Shown: positions 53,158 through 61,962 of the stretch, one piece after another
How the letters are laid out: every line of letters starts with the position of its first letter
Position numbering within the stretch: the stretch's first letter is position 1
Assembly (NCBI GenBank): GCA_029262415.1
Contig: JAJCZL010000057.1
Location: 112,591-176,590 of the forward strand
Length of the DNA stretch: 64,000 bases
Source of the DNA: Deltaproteobacteria bacterium
Lineage (GTDB): Bacteria > Desulfobacterota > Binatia > UBA1149 > JAJCZL01
Reading direction: 5' to 3'
Notes under the pieces: model-generated
What the model was told of the DNA's origin: nothing
What the model saw: only the letters and a program-made list of their open reading frames with translations
Databases searched by the model: none
Made by a program: the position numbers and the translations under genes

Positions 53158-54656
53158 ACTTTGGTGCCCTGGTTTGCGAACTCTTCGGTCGTAACGTCGT
53201 AGTATTCGCGTGCCAGCCACGAGTCACCGCCCGGAATAAACCAACGCGAAAGCAAGATCATATCGGGCATCTCGCCGTCGCGCCTGGGCCGATAGAATGG
53301 ACTGCCGGTCTCACGTCGCGTCGCCGCGGTCAGGTAGCGGTTGACGCGCCGGAAAAAGTATCCGTAACGAACGTGGTTGGATACGTGGTTCATCGCCAGC
53401 AAATGCGTACAACCGACCGCGTATACGGAATACCCCTGCGCGAGAAAGCCGCCGACCCGCTGCGCGAGTCGGTATTGGTCGGCCAAAGTGTTCTCGACTT
53501 TAAACGGCGGCGTCGCGTGCGCGATCGTGGCCAGCACCGCTGCACAAACCAGCGCGGCGGCGGCAAGCCTCTGGCCGCCTCCGAACAACAGGGCCGCGAG
53601 TCGGCGTGAGCCGACTACCGCGGTAACAGAAATCGTAAGCGCCATGAATGGAAGCACGAAAAAAGCGTCAGGGTAGCCCTGGAACTCGAGCAATGTGAAT
53701 ACCAGCGCTGCATGCCCGGCGACGCAGACATAGATCAGTCCGGGCTGCGCGCGCAACCTTCGCACGGTCGCTGTGGGCGCACACAACGCCGCCCCCCACG
53801 CGAGCGCCAGCGCGCCTACAAAGAGATACCCGAGAACGTGCAAGCCCGCCTGCGATTTGCCGAACCCAAACAACCACCAGACCCCTTCGAGTAGATCGAT
53901 CTTCTCGCGCCCCGAAGGGTAACGGGCCGGAAACATGTAAGCCTGCTCCCACAGATCTGCGAAGGCTCCGTGCGCGACGAAGTACAAATGATAGATGAGT
54001 AACGGTAGCGCGGCGCCCGCAAGCACGCGCAGCGTTGCACCGCGCCGCTCAGTGTCGCTGGCGACCGCGAAGCTCAGCATGGCCGCCACCAACAGCACAA
54101 TGCCCGGTTGCCACGACAAGAACCCGCAGGCGGCTGCGACACCCGCAAGCGCGGGCCGACGTCTGCACACGGCCAGGGCCGCAGCCAGCGCGAAGAACGC
54201 CAGAAAGATCTTGGGACGACAGCCCATCGACCCCTGAAAGAGAAAGCCCGGACCGCCGACCATCACCAGCGCCGCGATATGACCGGCTGCGGCCCCTGCC
54301 AGCCATTGCCCGGCCAGAGCAGCGAGGCCGACCGCACCCGCCGTTGCGACAAGACTGAGTACACGGGTTGCGCGCACGTCGTCCAACCCCCACGGCCTGA
54401 GCACGCGGATCGCCCCCGCACCCAGCAAGCCGCTGATCTGGTGCTTTGGATCGAACTGCGAAACGTGTGGGGGAACACCGGCAGCGGCGCGTTCGGCAAT
54501 AAAGAAATAGTGCTGGTTGTCGCTGGTAAGCGGCAGGTCCCAGGCACCGCGCCCCAAACACAGCACCAGCGTGAGCACTGCGTAGAAAACAAAGAGGCCG
54601 GCCCCGGTGCGGTTACCCGCTTCTCGCGGCCGAGCCACTGCGTCAGTTGGATCCAT
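53145..54656 (-). CDS. Polytopic membrane protein, GT-C-like, paralogue 1
   Basis: A 503-residue protein with about ten hydrophobic segments. The first periplasmic loop reads LTSDNQHYFFIAERAAAG and HVSQFDPK, where GT-C enzymes carry acidic catalytic residues. Further shared blocks with the paralogue at 56.2 kb are FQGYPDAFFVLP, VGCTHLL, NHVRYGYFFR and MPDMILLSRWFIP. Coupled to sulfatase-like gene 1. Transfer of a polyprenyl-linked sugar or a lipid head group is inferred from the fold type and context only; the family has no name I can recall. Confidence 0.6.
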   Translation of the reverse strand: MDPTDAVARPREAGNRTGAGLFVFYAVLTLVLCLGRGAWDLPLTSDNQHYFFIAERAAAGVPPHVSQFDPKHQISGLLGAGAIRVLRPWGLDDVRATRVLSLVATAGAVGLAALAGQWLAGAAAGHIAALVMVGGPGFLFQGSMGCRPKIFLAFFALAAALAVCRRRPALAGVAAACGFLSWQPGIVLLVAAMLSFAVASDTERRGATLRVLAGAALPLLIYHLYFVAHGAFADLWEQAYMFPARYPSGREKIDLLEGVWWLFGFGKSQAGLHVLGYLFVGALALAWGAALCAPTATVRRLRAQPGLIYVCVAGHAALVFTLLEFQGYPDAFFVLPFMALTISVTAVVGSRRLAALLFGGGQRLAAAALVCAAVLATIAHATPPFKVENTLADQYRLAQRVGGFLAQGYSVYAVGCTHLLAMNHVSNHVRYGYFFRRVNRYLTAATRRETGSPFYRPRRDGEMPDMILLSRWFIPGGDSWLAREYYDVTTEEFANQGTKVWVR

Positions 54657-54733
54657 GCGAACGACGATCGAGCAAGAGTTGCTTTGATCTTGAGTGCTGC
54701 ACTGTATACCGCTCGATTCGGGTAAGCGAAACC

Positions 54734-56224
54734 GTGAAGCGATCAGCCAACCAGCATCTCTTCGCGGCCGTGCGCGTGGGCGCCGTGGGCGTAGGCGCCA
54801 TCCTCGCGTTCGCCGTGCTCGGCTGTACCCGTCGGCCTCCCAACGTCCTGCTCATCAGCATAGACAGCCTTCGCGCCGACCACGTCGGCGCATACGGATA
54901 CACTAGAGACACCACGCCGACCATCGACCGGCTGGCCGCACACGGAATCCGTTTCGAGACTGCGATCAGTTCGACTTCGTGGACGCTGCCCGCCCATGCC
55001 GCGCTGTTCACCGCGTTGCCCGACCTCGCACACGGCGTCAGCGCCCCGACCGACAGCCTGGGCGAGGGCATCCCTACACTCGCCGAGGCGATGAAAGCCG
55101 GCGGGTATCGCACGCTCGGTTTTTACTCGGGTCCGTTTCTCCATCCACTGTTCGGCCTGGACCGCGGCTTCGACGTTTATCGCGACTGCACTTCCTACGA
55201 CGCGAGCGGCAGCCTCGACGGGGAAACGCGGGGCGAAAAGGAAGGCACCCGCGCCGTACAGCGTCTGCACGCGCGCTCGCACAAGGACGTCACCAATCCG
55301 AAGATCGCCGAGCGTTTCGCGGCCGAGATCGAGTCGCTCGAGAACCAACCGTTCTTCGCGTTCGTACACATGTGGGACGTTCATTACGACTACATTCCGC
55401 CACCTGAGTACGCGCGCATGTTCAGCCCCGACTACACTGGGACGGTCACCGGCGAGGGTTTCCGAATGAACGAGGCGGTGCACAAAGGCATGCCCGCCGA
55501 AGACCTCGCGCGTATTATCGCGCTCTACGACGGCGAGATCCGCTACACCGACGATACTGTCGCGCAACTACTCGCTACGCTGCAAAGCCGAGGCTTTCTA
55601 GAAAACACGCTGGTCGTGATTACCGCCGATCACGGCGAGGAGTTCTTCGAACACGGCGGCAAGGGACATCGACACACACTGTTCGACGAGGTGACGCGGA
55701 TCCCGCTCATCTTTCACCACCCTCGCCTCACCCCCTACGCTGCAGTCTCCACCCAGGTGGTGTCGATCACGGATATCGCCAACACCATCCTTGAACTCAG
55801 CCGTCAGCCCCGCCTGGCGAATACGACGGGACGCTCACTGGTTCCGCTGTGGCGCAGACGCAGTCCCCCCTGGCAGGACCGCCCTGCCTTGGCTTCGTTG
55901 CGCGCGGGGGCGTCGTTATCGCTGGACGCCCTACGTGGGCCCGACGCTAAGATCATTCACGACCTGGCGCGCAAAAAGCACAGCTTTTTCAATCTCACAA
56001 ACGACCCGAACGAACAGCGCGCGATCGACCCTCAGGGTAGCCGCGTGGCCGAAGCTATGGCCGACGCACTCGCCCGGCGCACCGCTGCGGCGCAAGCCAC
56101 CGGCCGCACAATCGGCGGTGGCGCACGCGCAAAGATCGATCCGGCGACACTCGAAGCGTTGCGGTCGCTCGGTTACGTAGATACGTCCGGCGGTTCACCG
56201 GACAGCGGCGGTTCGCCCCAGTAA
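54734..56224 (+). CDS. Sulfatase-like lipoprotein (alkaline phosphatase superfamily) 2
   Basis: A 496-residue lipoprotein starting at GTG 54734 (signal GAILAFAVLGC, Cys31). Motifs are LLISIDSLRADHVGAYGY, SWTLPAHAALFTALP with Thr84 at the nucleophile position, and VITADHGEEFFEHGGKGH. FGly cannot form because no Cys or Ser lies in a CxPSR context. The C-terminus carries LEALRSLGYVD followed by a Gly/Ser tail. Divergent from membrane paralogue 1 and convergent with paralogue 2, whose gene overlaps its 3' end by 52 bp. Likely transfers or hydrolyses a phospho- or sulfo-group on an envelope glycan. Confidence 0.8.
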   Translation: MKRSANQHLFAAVRVGAVGVGAILAFAVLGCTRRPPNVLLISIDSLRADHVGAYGYTRDTTPTIDRLAAHGIRFETAISSTSWTLPAHAALFTALPDLAHGVSAPTDSLGEGIPTLAEAMKAGGYRTLGFYSGPFLHPLFGLDRGFDVYRDCTSYDASGSLDGETRGEKEGTRAVQRLHARSHKDVTNPKIAERFAAEIESLENQPFFAFVHMWDVHYDYIPPPEYARMFSPDYTGTVTGEGFRMNEAVHKGMPAEDLARIIALYDGEIRYTDDTVAQLLATLQSRGFLENTLVVITADHGEEFFEHGGKGHRHTLFDEVTRIPLIFHHPRLTPYAAVSTQVVSITDIANTILELSRQPRLANTTGRSLVPLWRRRSPPWQDRPALASLRAGASLSLDALRGPDAKIIHDLARKKHSFFNLTNDPNEQRAIDPQGSRVAEAMADALARRTAAAQATGRTIGGGARAKIDPATLEALRSLGYVDTSGGSPDSGGSPQ

Positions 56225-57735
56225 CGCGCGGGCACCACCCTTTCGTAAACAGCGATGCCCTGTGCGGCGAAGCTACGGCTTTCGCGCTGCTGGTACTCGA
56301 CCTCGAGCCACGGTTGCCCATCTGGAACGAACCCACGAGAGACCAAAATGACATCCGGCATGCGCCCCTCTTCATCCAGCGGCCGGTAACCGTCGGGGCT
56401 GTTTGTCTTGGTGCGCAGGTACGCAGCCGTGCCTCTGAAAAAGAAACCGTAACGCACGTGATTGGCGCGACGAAGGTAGCCGAGCAAGTGCGTACACCCG
56501 ACCACATAGACACGCTTACCCTGCTGGAAGTATTGCTCGACCTCGGACGCAAGCGCGTACTGTCGGTCGAGCCCGCCACGTAGATGAGGTCCGAGGGTAA
56601 AAACAGTAGGCAGCGCGGCTGCCGCAACCACCAATGCTACAAGCGCCGCGCGCACGGCTGGTCGCACGGCCTTGGCTCGGGCTGAATGCGCTAGCGCGGC
56701 AGTCGCAGCCCCCCACGCAAGCGCTATCCACGGCGTCAAGATGAAGCCGTCGGGGAAACCCTGGTAGTCGTGAAGCGTGAAGAGCAGAGCTGCAGGTGCA
56801 ACGACCAGCACGTGGCACCAGCCCGGGTTTTCGCGTAGGTACTTCAACACATACCTCGGGCGCGACACGGCGTTACCAAGCGCTAGAGCCAGCACCAGCA
56901 CGAAGCCGTTCGCGTAGACCGATCGAACACGCGGCGCCGAGCCCCAGCCAAAAATCCACTTGGCGTGTAACCACCACTCTGACGATCGCGCCGGGTGAGT
57001 CATGTACGTGCTCGGAAAGTAGAAAGACTGCTCCAACTGCTCGGCAAGCCCGCCGTGCGCCCAATAGTAGCCTTCGTAGGCAAGAACCGGCACGACGGCA
57101 CCGGCCGACAGCAAGACAAGATTGCGAAGCGCCGTGCGCGGCCGCAAAAGCAGCGCCGCAACCGCACCTGCTATGACCAGCAACGCCGGCTGCCAACAAA
57201 GAAAGGCACAGGCCGAGAAGAAACCGCTCCAAAACGGCCGCCGCTTAACCGTCGCAATCACCGGCGCAACCAGGAACGGCACCATGAATACCTTCGGCCG
57301 CGCTCCCATCAGCGCCATACTCAAAAACAGCGGGGTCCCGATTATCGTGATCGCCGCAGAGTGGGCGGCGATCCGGCTGCGCGTCAGTAGCCAGGCGCAG
57401 AGCCAAACCAGCGACGCCGAGAGCCCGGCGAAGACCACACTGATCGCACGCGCCGCATCTAAATCGGTGCCGATACCGAGCAAACGCCCGGTCTTGATCG
57501 CGGCTGCCGAAATCAGCAAGCTGAGCGTGGTCTTCGGGTCAAAGTGCGCGTCGTGCGGCGATACCCCCGAGGCTGCCCGTTCGGCCATATAGAAATAGTG
57601 CTGGTTGTCGATGAGTAAAGGGGTGTCCCACGGACCGCGTGCGAGTGTCGCTGCAACCGCCAGGACGAAAAATACCGCCGCCCATGCGATAGTCGCCGCA
57701 CGAGTTGAAGAGTTCGCCGAGAAAGCTGAGAACAT
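56173..57735 (-). CDS. Polytopic membrane protein, GT-C-like, paralogue 2
   Basis: A 520-residue protein with about ten hydrophobic segments, homologous throughout to the protein at 53.1 kb: LLIDNQHYFYMAERAASG, HFDPK, DYQGFPDGFILTP, VGCTHLL, ANHVRYGFFFR and MPDVILVSRGFVPDG. ATG 57735 is used; further in-frame codons reach 57786, close to the divergent phosphodiesterase gene. The 3' end overlaps the sulfatase-like gene 2 on the other strand (56173-56224), so both stops lie within the other gene. Same inferred role as paralogue 1, probably with another substrate. Confidence 0.6.
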   Translation of the reverse strand: MFSAFSANSSTRAATIAWAAVFFVLAVAATLARGPWDTPLLIDNQHYFYMAERAASGVSPHDAHFDPKTTLSLLISAAAIKTGRLLGIGTDLDAARAISVVFAGLSASLVWLCAWLLTRSRIAAHSAAITIIGTPLFLSMALMGARPKVFMVPFLVAPVIATVKRRPFWSGFFSACAFLCWQPALLVIAGAVAALLLRPRTALRNLVLLSAGAVVPVLAYEGYYWAHGGLAEQLEQSFYFPSTYMTHPARSSEWWLHAKWIFGWGSAPRVRSVYANGFVLVLALALGNAVSRPRYVLKYLRENPGWCHVLVVAPAALLFTLHDYQGFPDGFILTPWIALAWGAATAALAHSARAKAVRPAVRAALVALVVAAAALPTVFTLGPHLRGGLDRQYALASEVEQYFQQGKRVYVVGCTHLLGYLRRANHVRYGFFFRGTAAYLRTKTNSPDGYRPLDEEGRMPDVILVSRGFVPDGQPWLEVEYQQRESRSFAAQGIAVYERVVPARYWGEPPLSGEPPDVST

Positions 57736-57800
57736 CACGCGATAACCGGCACTTGAAGCGGAGCCGCTGACTGTATACGCCACCACGACCGGACTGCAAC

Positions 57801-59231
57801 ATGCCGCACCCCAACCCTCGTCTGCATCGCCGTCACCAGCCCTTCACGCTCGCGCTCGCCTTACTGGCCTGCGGCGTACTGGCAAGCGCGGTAACGCCGA
57901 TTGCTTGCCGTCGCCAAGCAAGACCTGCCGACCCGGTCATCATTATCGGCATTGACGGTCTCGAGTGGAGAGTGGTTCTCGAACTCCTGCACGAACGGCG
58001 CTTGCCGAACCTGGCTGCGCTCATGCGCCGAGGTGTCTACGGAGAACTGCGTTCCCTCAAACCGACGATGTCACCAATCATCTGGACCAGCATTGCCACC
58101 GGAGTCGGCCGCCAAAAGCACGGCATCGCCGGGTTCGTCCGCCGTGCCCGCGACGGCTCCAATAAACAGGTGGTGTTCGCGAGCACCGATCGCAAACGTA
58201 AGGCGCTGTGGAACATCCTCAGCGATGCCGGCCGCCGCGTTCATATTATAGGGTGGTGGAACACCTACCCGGTCGAGCAGATCAACGGCGTGATGATCGC
58301 CCAGGTCAACACCACCACACTGCGCGACAAAATCCGCGGCACCGGCATTTGGAAAGGTTCACTCATTGAGGGCCTGAAAGACCAGGTCTACCCTACTGAG
58401 CGCGCCCACGAACTCACCGGCGTGTTACCCGAAGTCGAGCAAGAACTACCGAAACTCGAGCAACAGATCTTCGCTGGGGCCTCACAAAACCCAAGCGCGC
58501 TCGCTGCGCGGCTCTGGGAGCAAAGCCGCTGGTCGATGCGCGCAGATGCGGTCTACGAACGCATTGCACAGCGCTTGATTGGAGAGGACGGCTTCGACTT
58601 GTTTGCCGTCTATTTCGGCGGCGCAGACGTCACCGGCCACCGGTTCTGGCGCTACATGCAGCCCGACGCGTACGTCAACAAACCAGAGCACGACGAAGCG
58701 CGAATACTGCAGAATGTGATCCGCGACTACTGCGTACACCTAGACGGTGTAGTAGGTCGCCTATTGGCAGCGGCGCCGTCGAATGTGAATGTGCTAATCG
58801 TTTCCGACCACGGCATGCAGCCCCACAACGTAGCCGCGCCGTTCCGACCAGGCGATCCGGCCCATAAAATAGTTTCGGCCGCACACGGCCAGACCCCTCC
58901 TGGTGTGCTGATTGCAGCGGGCCCCGCCATTCGCGCGGCCTACCCCGAGCGCAGCCTTACCACTCTGCAACGTCGGCAACTCGAAGAGATCGGATCGGTT
59001 CTCGACATCGCACCGACCACTCTCGCGCTGTTGCGGATGCCCGGTGCGCGAGATTTCGACGGCGCCGTTCTCAGCGGCATCTTCAACGAAGACTTCAGGC
59101 GCACCCCGCTGCCCGCGACCATCGACACATACACAGAGCCCGGATGGGCCGAGGCGCGCAGGGACGCGGTCGGTGAGGTCAATATGGCCGAACGCATCGA
59201 ACAGCTGCGCGCGCTCGGATACCTTCAGTAG
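57801..59231 (+). CDS. Type I phosphodiesterase/nucleotide pyrophosphatase-like lipoprotein or secreted enzyme
   Basis: A 476-residue alkaline-phosphatase-superfamily enzyme (PF01663). IIIGIDGLEW gives the metal Asp52, SPIIWTSIATGVG the nucleophile Thr96, and YFGGADVTGHRFW and IVSDHGMQPHN the further metal ligands. The N-terminus is hydrophobic (FTLALALLACGVLASA) with possible lipobox cysteines at 24 or 36. It ends RIEQLRALGYLQ, the same C-terminal motif as both sulfatase-like neighbours. Expected to cleave a phosphodiester or pyrophosphate in the periplasm. Divergent from membrane paralogue 2. Confidence 0.8.
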   Translation: MPHPNPRLHRRHQPFTLALALLACGVLASAVTPIACRRQARPADPVIIIGIDGLEWRVVLELLHERRLPNLAALMRRGVYGELRSLKPTMSPIIWTSIATGVGRQKHGIAGFVRRARDGSNKQVVFASTDRKRKALWNILSDAGRRVHIIGWWNTYPVEQINGVMIAQVNTTTLRDKIRGTGIWKGSLIEGLKDQVYPTERAHELTGVLPEVEQELPKLEQQIFAGASQNPSALAARLWEQSRWSMRADAVYERIAQRLIGEDGFDLFAVYFGGADVTGHRFWRYMQPDAYVNKPEHDEARILQNVIRDYCVHLDGVVGRLLAAAPSNVNVLIVSDHGMQPHNVAAPFRPGDPAHKIVSAAHGQTPPGVLIAAGPAIRAAYPERSLTTLQRRQLEEIGSVLDIAPTTLALLRMPGARDFDGAVLSGIFNEDFRRTPLPATIDTYTEPGWAEARRDAVGEVNMAERIEQLRALGYLQ

Positions 59232-59240
59232 CCCGCGCGA

Positions 59241-60635
59241 TCAGAGTTCAGGTGCGATCTCTTCGAGTTCGCGGGTGGCGGTCTCGGGTACGAAGAACCA
59301 GATGACGAACGGTGGGATGAGCGCAGCCGTGAGCATCACCGTGATCGCCGCTTGGTGGGAACCGAAAACATTGAAAGCCCAGCCTTCGAAGACTAAGCCG
59401 CTGGCACCACCAAACGCGCCCATGATCGAACGCGCGCCCGAGGCTGTCGACCGGTAGGAGGTCGGAAACAACTCGGTAGCGAGCGCCGCAAAAAGGACCT
59501 CGCCGCCGAAGTATGCGAACAACATCAAACACCACGCCGGCGGCACCGCCCAGGTATCGGCGTGATAGAACAGTGCGGTACCGGCCAGATTGACCAGTAG
59601 TGCCGAGGTCATGATCAGGCGGCGTCCGTACCTGTCGCTGGCCGAGCCGGCGGCGATGTTGCCGATGACTGCAAACACTCCGCCGAGAATGAACAACAGA
59701 GCCACCCCACCGGGCGAGTAGCCGTGGGTTTCTTGCAAGAACTTCGATTGAAACTGGAGCGCCGTCGAGGTCAGGAACCAGTAGGGAAACACCGCCGACG
59801 CCAGCACCGCCAGACGTCCCGGATACATGCTGAGCAGGTCGCGGATCGGCCGCAGGTACTCGGCCACGCTAGTCGGCTCGCCCCGTTCGGCAAAGAAGTC
59901 GGCGAAACGTTTGGTTTCACGCAGATTGCGGCGAAACCAAGTGAGAACCAACAGCGGCAGGATGCCGAGCAAATACAGACCGCGCCAGCCGTAGGGAATG
60001 CTGCCGACGAAACTGTATAGACCGGCCGCAACGCCGTGCCCCATCGCGCCGAGCGCGGCAAGGATGCCGATCCCCCAGCCGCGTGCCTTCGCGTCAAGCT
60101 CTTCGGCGATCACCACGATAGCGAGCATCTCTTCGGCGTAGATAAACATCCGCGCAAAAAATTGCAGAACACCGAACTCGAGCGAGGTACGCGCGAATGC
60201 GGTCGCGAATGTGGAAACCGTAAAGCCCAAGATCGTGATCAGCAGCAGGCGGCGGCGACCGACGACGTCGGCCAACATCGTCAAGATCAACGCCGGAATC
60301 ACGCCCAGACGGATCAAACCGGTGAGCGCACCGATCTGGTCCTCGGGGATAGCCAGACCGGCCTGAATCTGCGGAAGTGCGAGCGCCAGCAAGCCGATGT
60401 CGTAGCTATTGACCATGTATGCGGCACCGAGCAGACCAAGCATGCGCCAATGCGCGGGCGTCAATCCTTCGGGAGGCCGCACATAGAAGAACAACCACGA
60501 CCACCAAGGTTGCTGACCGCGCGGCGGATGCGATGGATGCAGCGGATGCGCCGGCAGCACCGGGGCGACGTCGGGGTGCACAAGCTCCGCAGGCGGTGGC
60601 TCACCGGCGGGCGGCGTGTTGATTTTCTCGGACAT
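59241..60635 (-). CDS. MFS transporter (sugar-porter-like)
   Basis: A 464-residue major facilitator with twelve predicted helices after a 45-residue Pro/His-rich cytoplasmic head. The loop 2-3 signature reads LADVVGRRRLLL, and SDRYGRRLIMT is its repeat in the second half; ELFPTSYRSTASGARSIMG matches the metabolite:H+ symporter and sugar-porter families. Substrate unknown. Convergent with the phosphodiesterase gene (9 bp between stops); no terminator hairpin is obvious in the short gap. Confidence 0.85.
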   Translation of the reverse strand: MSEKINTPPAGEPPPAELVHPDVAPVLPAHPLHPSHPPRGQQPWWSWLFFYVRPPEGLTPAHWRMLGLLGAAYMVNSYDIGLLALALPQIQAGLAIPEDQIGALTGLIRLGVIPALILTMLADVVGRRRLLLITILGFTVSTFATAFARTSLEFGVLQFFARMFIYAEEMLAIVVIAEELDAKARGWGIGILAALGAMGHGVAAGLYSFVGSIPYGWRGLYLLGILPLLVLTWFRRNLRETKRFADFFAERGEPTSVAEYLRPIRDLLSMYPGRLAVLASAVFPYWFLTSTALQFQSKFLQETHGYSPGGVALLFILGGVFAVIGNIAAGSASDRYGRRLIMTSALLVNLAGTALFYHADTWAVPPAWCLMLFAYFGGEVLFAALATELFPTSYRSTASGARSIMGAFGGASGLVFEGWAFNVFGSHQAAITVMLTAALIPPFVIWFFVPETATRELEEIAPEL

Positions 60636-60758
60636 CGTCGTCGACTCGTTGTGGATTGGTCGAGGGCGCGAGCAGGCGGGCGCCGGGTGGGCGCTAGTGT
60701 GGTCGAGTCAGAGGCGCGGGGCAACACGCGCGGGGGACTGCACACGAATCGCTCGGCG

Positions 60759-61829
60759 TTAGTGCAGAGAGGGTGCCGCGCGCCGTATGAGCACTAGGGC
60801 GGCGCGCAGTACGGCTACCGATGCGCGCAAACGTGGAGCCGTTCGACCGCCCGCGCGTGCGTGCAAGCCGAAGCCGGCGCGCAGGGCCGCGAGAGCGCCG
60901 AGCGGGTCGCGCTGGTAGCGGATCGACGCACAGGCGCTTTCGAGTGCGTGCAGGGTATAGGCATCGCGGGTTCGCGAGGCAGCGCGGGCCGCCACGCCCA
61001 CCGCCTCGACGCCGACTTCGCGCGCTGCCGATCTGAGTATCCCCGAGCCGATCTCATCGATGAGTTCCGATTTGCCCAGGCGTGCAGTCTGGGTCTTCGC
61101 GTGGCGGCGATAGCACGCAAGCGGGCGCGGATCGTGCCAGATCGGCGCCGCACGTGCGATTCGTTTCCACATGTCCCAGTCGGCGACGTAGCAGAAGTCG
61201 TCGTCGAACCCGCCCAGCCTCTCATAAAGAGCACGGCGAACGATCACCGCCGAGGCCTGCATCTGCAGGCGCTCGAATACGTGGCGGCGGGTCTCGAGCA
61301 ACACGCCCGGGCCGGCTTGCCCAGAAGGCGAGCGCAAGCGCGGACCGCCGCCGTAGTCGTCAAACAACGCGGTGCAAAAAAAAGCTCCCAGCCCAGAGCC
61401 CTGCTGAGAACCAAGCGCTGCAAAAAACGCGTCGTAGAATCCGGGCAGCAGGTAGTCGTCTTGGTGCAAGACATGCACCCACAGACCGCGCGCGATAGAC
61501 ACCGCGCGGTTCCAGTTGCCGGCCATGCCCAAGTGCTCACCCTCAAACGCACCGACACCGCCTGTTCCGAGCCGCGCCACGAAGGCGCGCGGGTCGAAAT
61601 CGCACGAACCGTCATCGACTATCAGCAGCTCGACCTGTCCGCCCACTGCAAGCTGTGCGCCCGCTGCGGGCTGTCCGCCGACTCCAAATTGTGCGCCGGC
61701 GCTTCGAAGCGCGTGGGCGAGCCGATCGACACAGGGCTCAAAGGTTGGAACGACTACGCTCAGCAACGGGCGCGGCCGAGCGGCGCTGTAAGCCACGGAC
61801 TCAAGCGGCTCGATACGCGGCGTCGTCAT
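60759..61829 (-). CDS. GT2 family glycosyltransferase with a repetitive loop
   Basis: A 356-residue GT-A enzyme: LLSVVVPTFEPCVDRLAHAL, LLIVDDGSCDFDP and VHVLHQDDYLLPGFYDAFF (metal-binding DD). YVADWDMWKRIARAAPIW contains the catalytic-base region. Between the first helix and the strand before VDDGS there is a 12-residue unit in two degenerate copies (AGAQFGVGGQPA, AGAQLAVGGQVE; residues 44-67), where relatives have about ten residues. The C-terminal third is Ala/Arg-rich and less conserved. Divergent from the acyl-CoA synthetase. Confidence 0.85.
   Translation of the reverse strand: MTTPRIEPLESVAYSAARPRPLLSVVVPTFEPCVDRLAHALRSAGAQFGVGGQPAAGAQLAVGGQVELLIVDDGSCDFDPRAFVARLGTGGVGAFEGEHLGMAGNWNRAVSIARGLWVHVLHQDDYLLPGFYDAFFAALGSQQGSGLGAFFCTALFDDYGGGPRLRSPSGQAGPGVLLETRRHVFERLQMQASAVIVRRALYERLGGFDDDFCYVADWDMWKRIARAAPIWHDPRPLACYRRHAKTQTARLGKSELIDEIGSGILRSAAREVGVEAVGVAARAASRTRDAYTLHALESACASIRYQRDPLGALAALRAGFGLHARAGGRTAPRLRASVAVLRAALVLIRRAAPSLH
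61632..61700 (-). repeat. Degenerate 36-bp tandem repeat inside the GT2 gene
   Basis: Two copies of a 12-codon unit encode AGAQFGVGGQPA and AGAQLAVGGQVE. The duplication keeps the reading frame and lengthens a surface loop. Confidence 0.6.
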
Positions 61830-61962
61830 GCGAGCGATCCTATGCCAAACCCCGGCGGCGCGACAACGTCGGCGATCGCCGCCGCCACCGCTTCCGACAA
61901 TCCGGCGCCGCAGCTATGGTCGTGCGGATTGTCGCCGCAGCACGGCAAAGGAGACCGATTCG

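Noticed and set aside
51712..56224. Classical formylglycine sulfatases
   Set aside because: The CxPSR or SxPSR maturation motif is replaced by TDPSH and TLPAH, so formylglycine cannot form.
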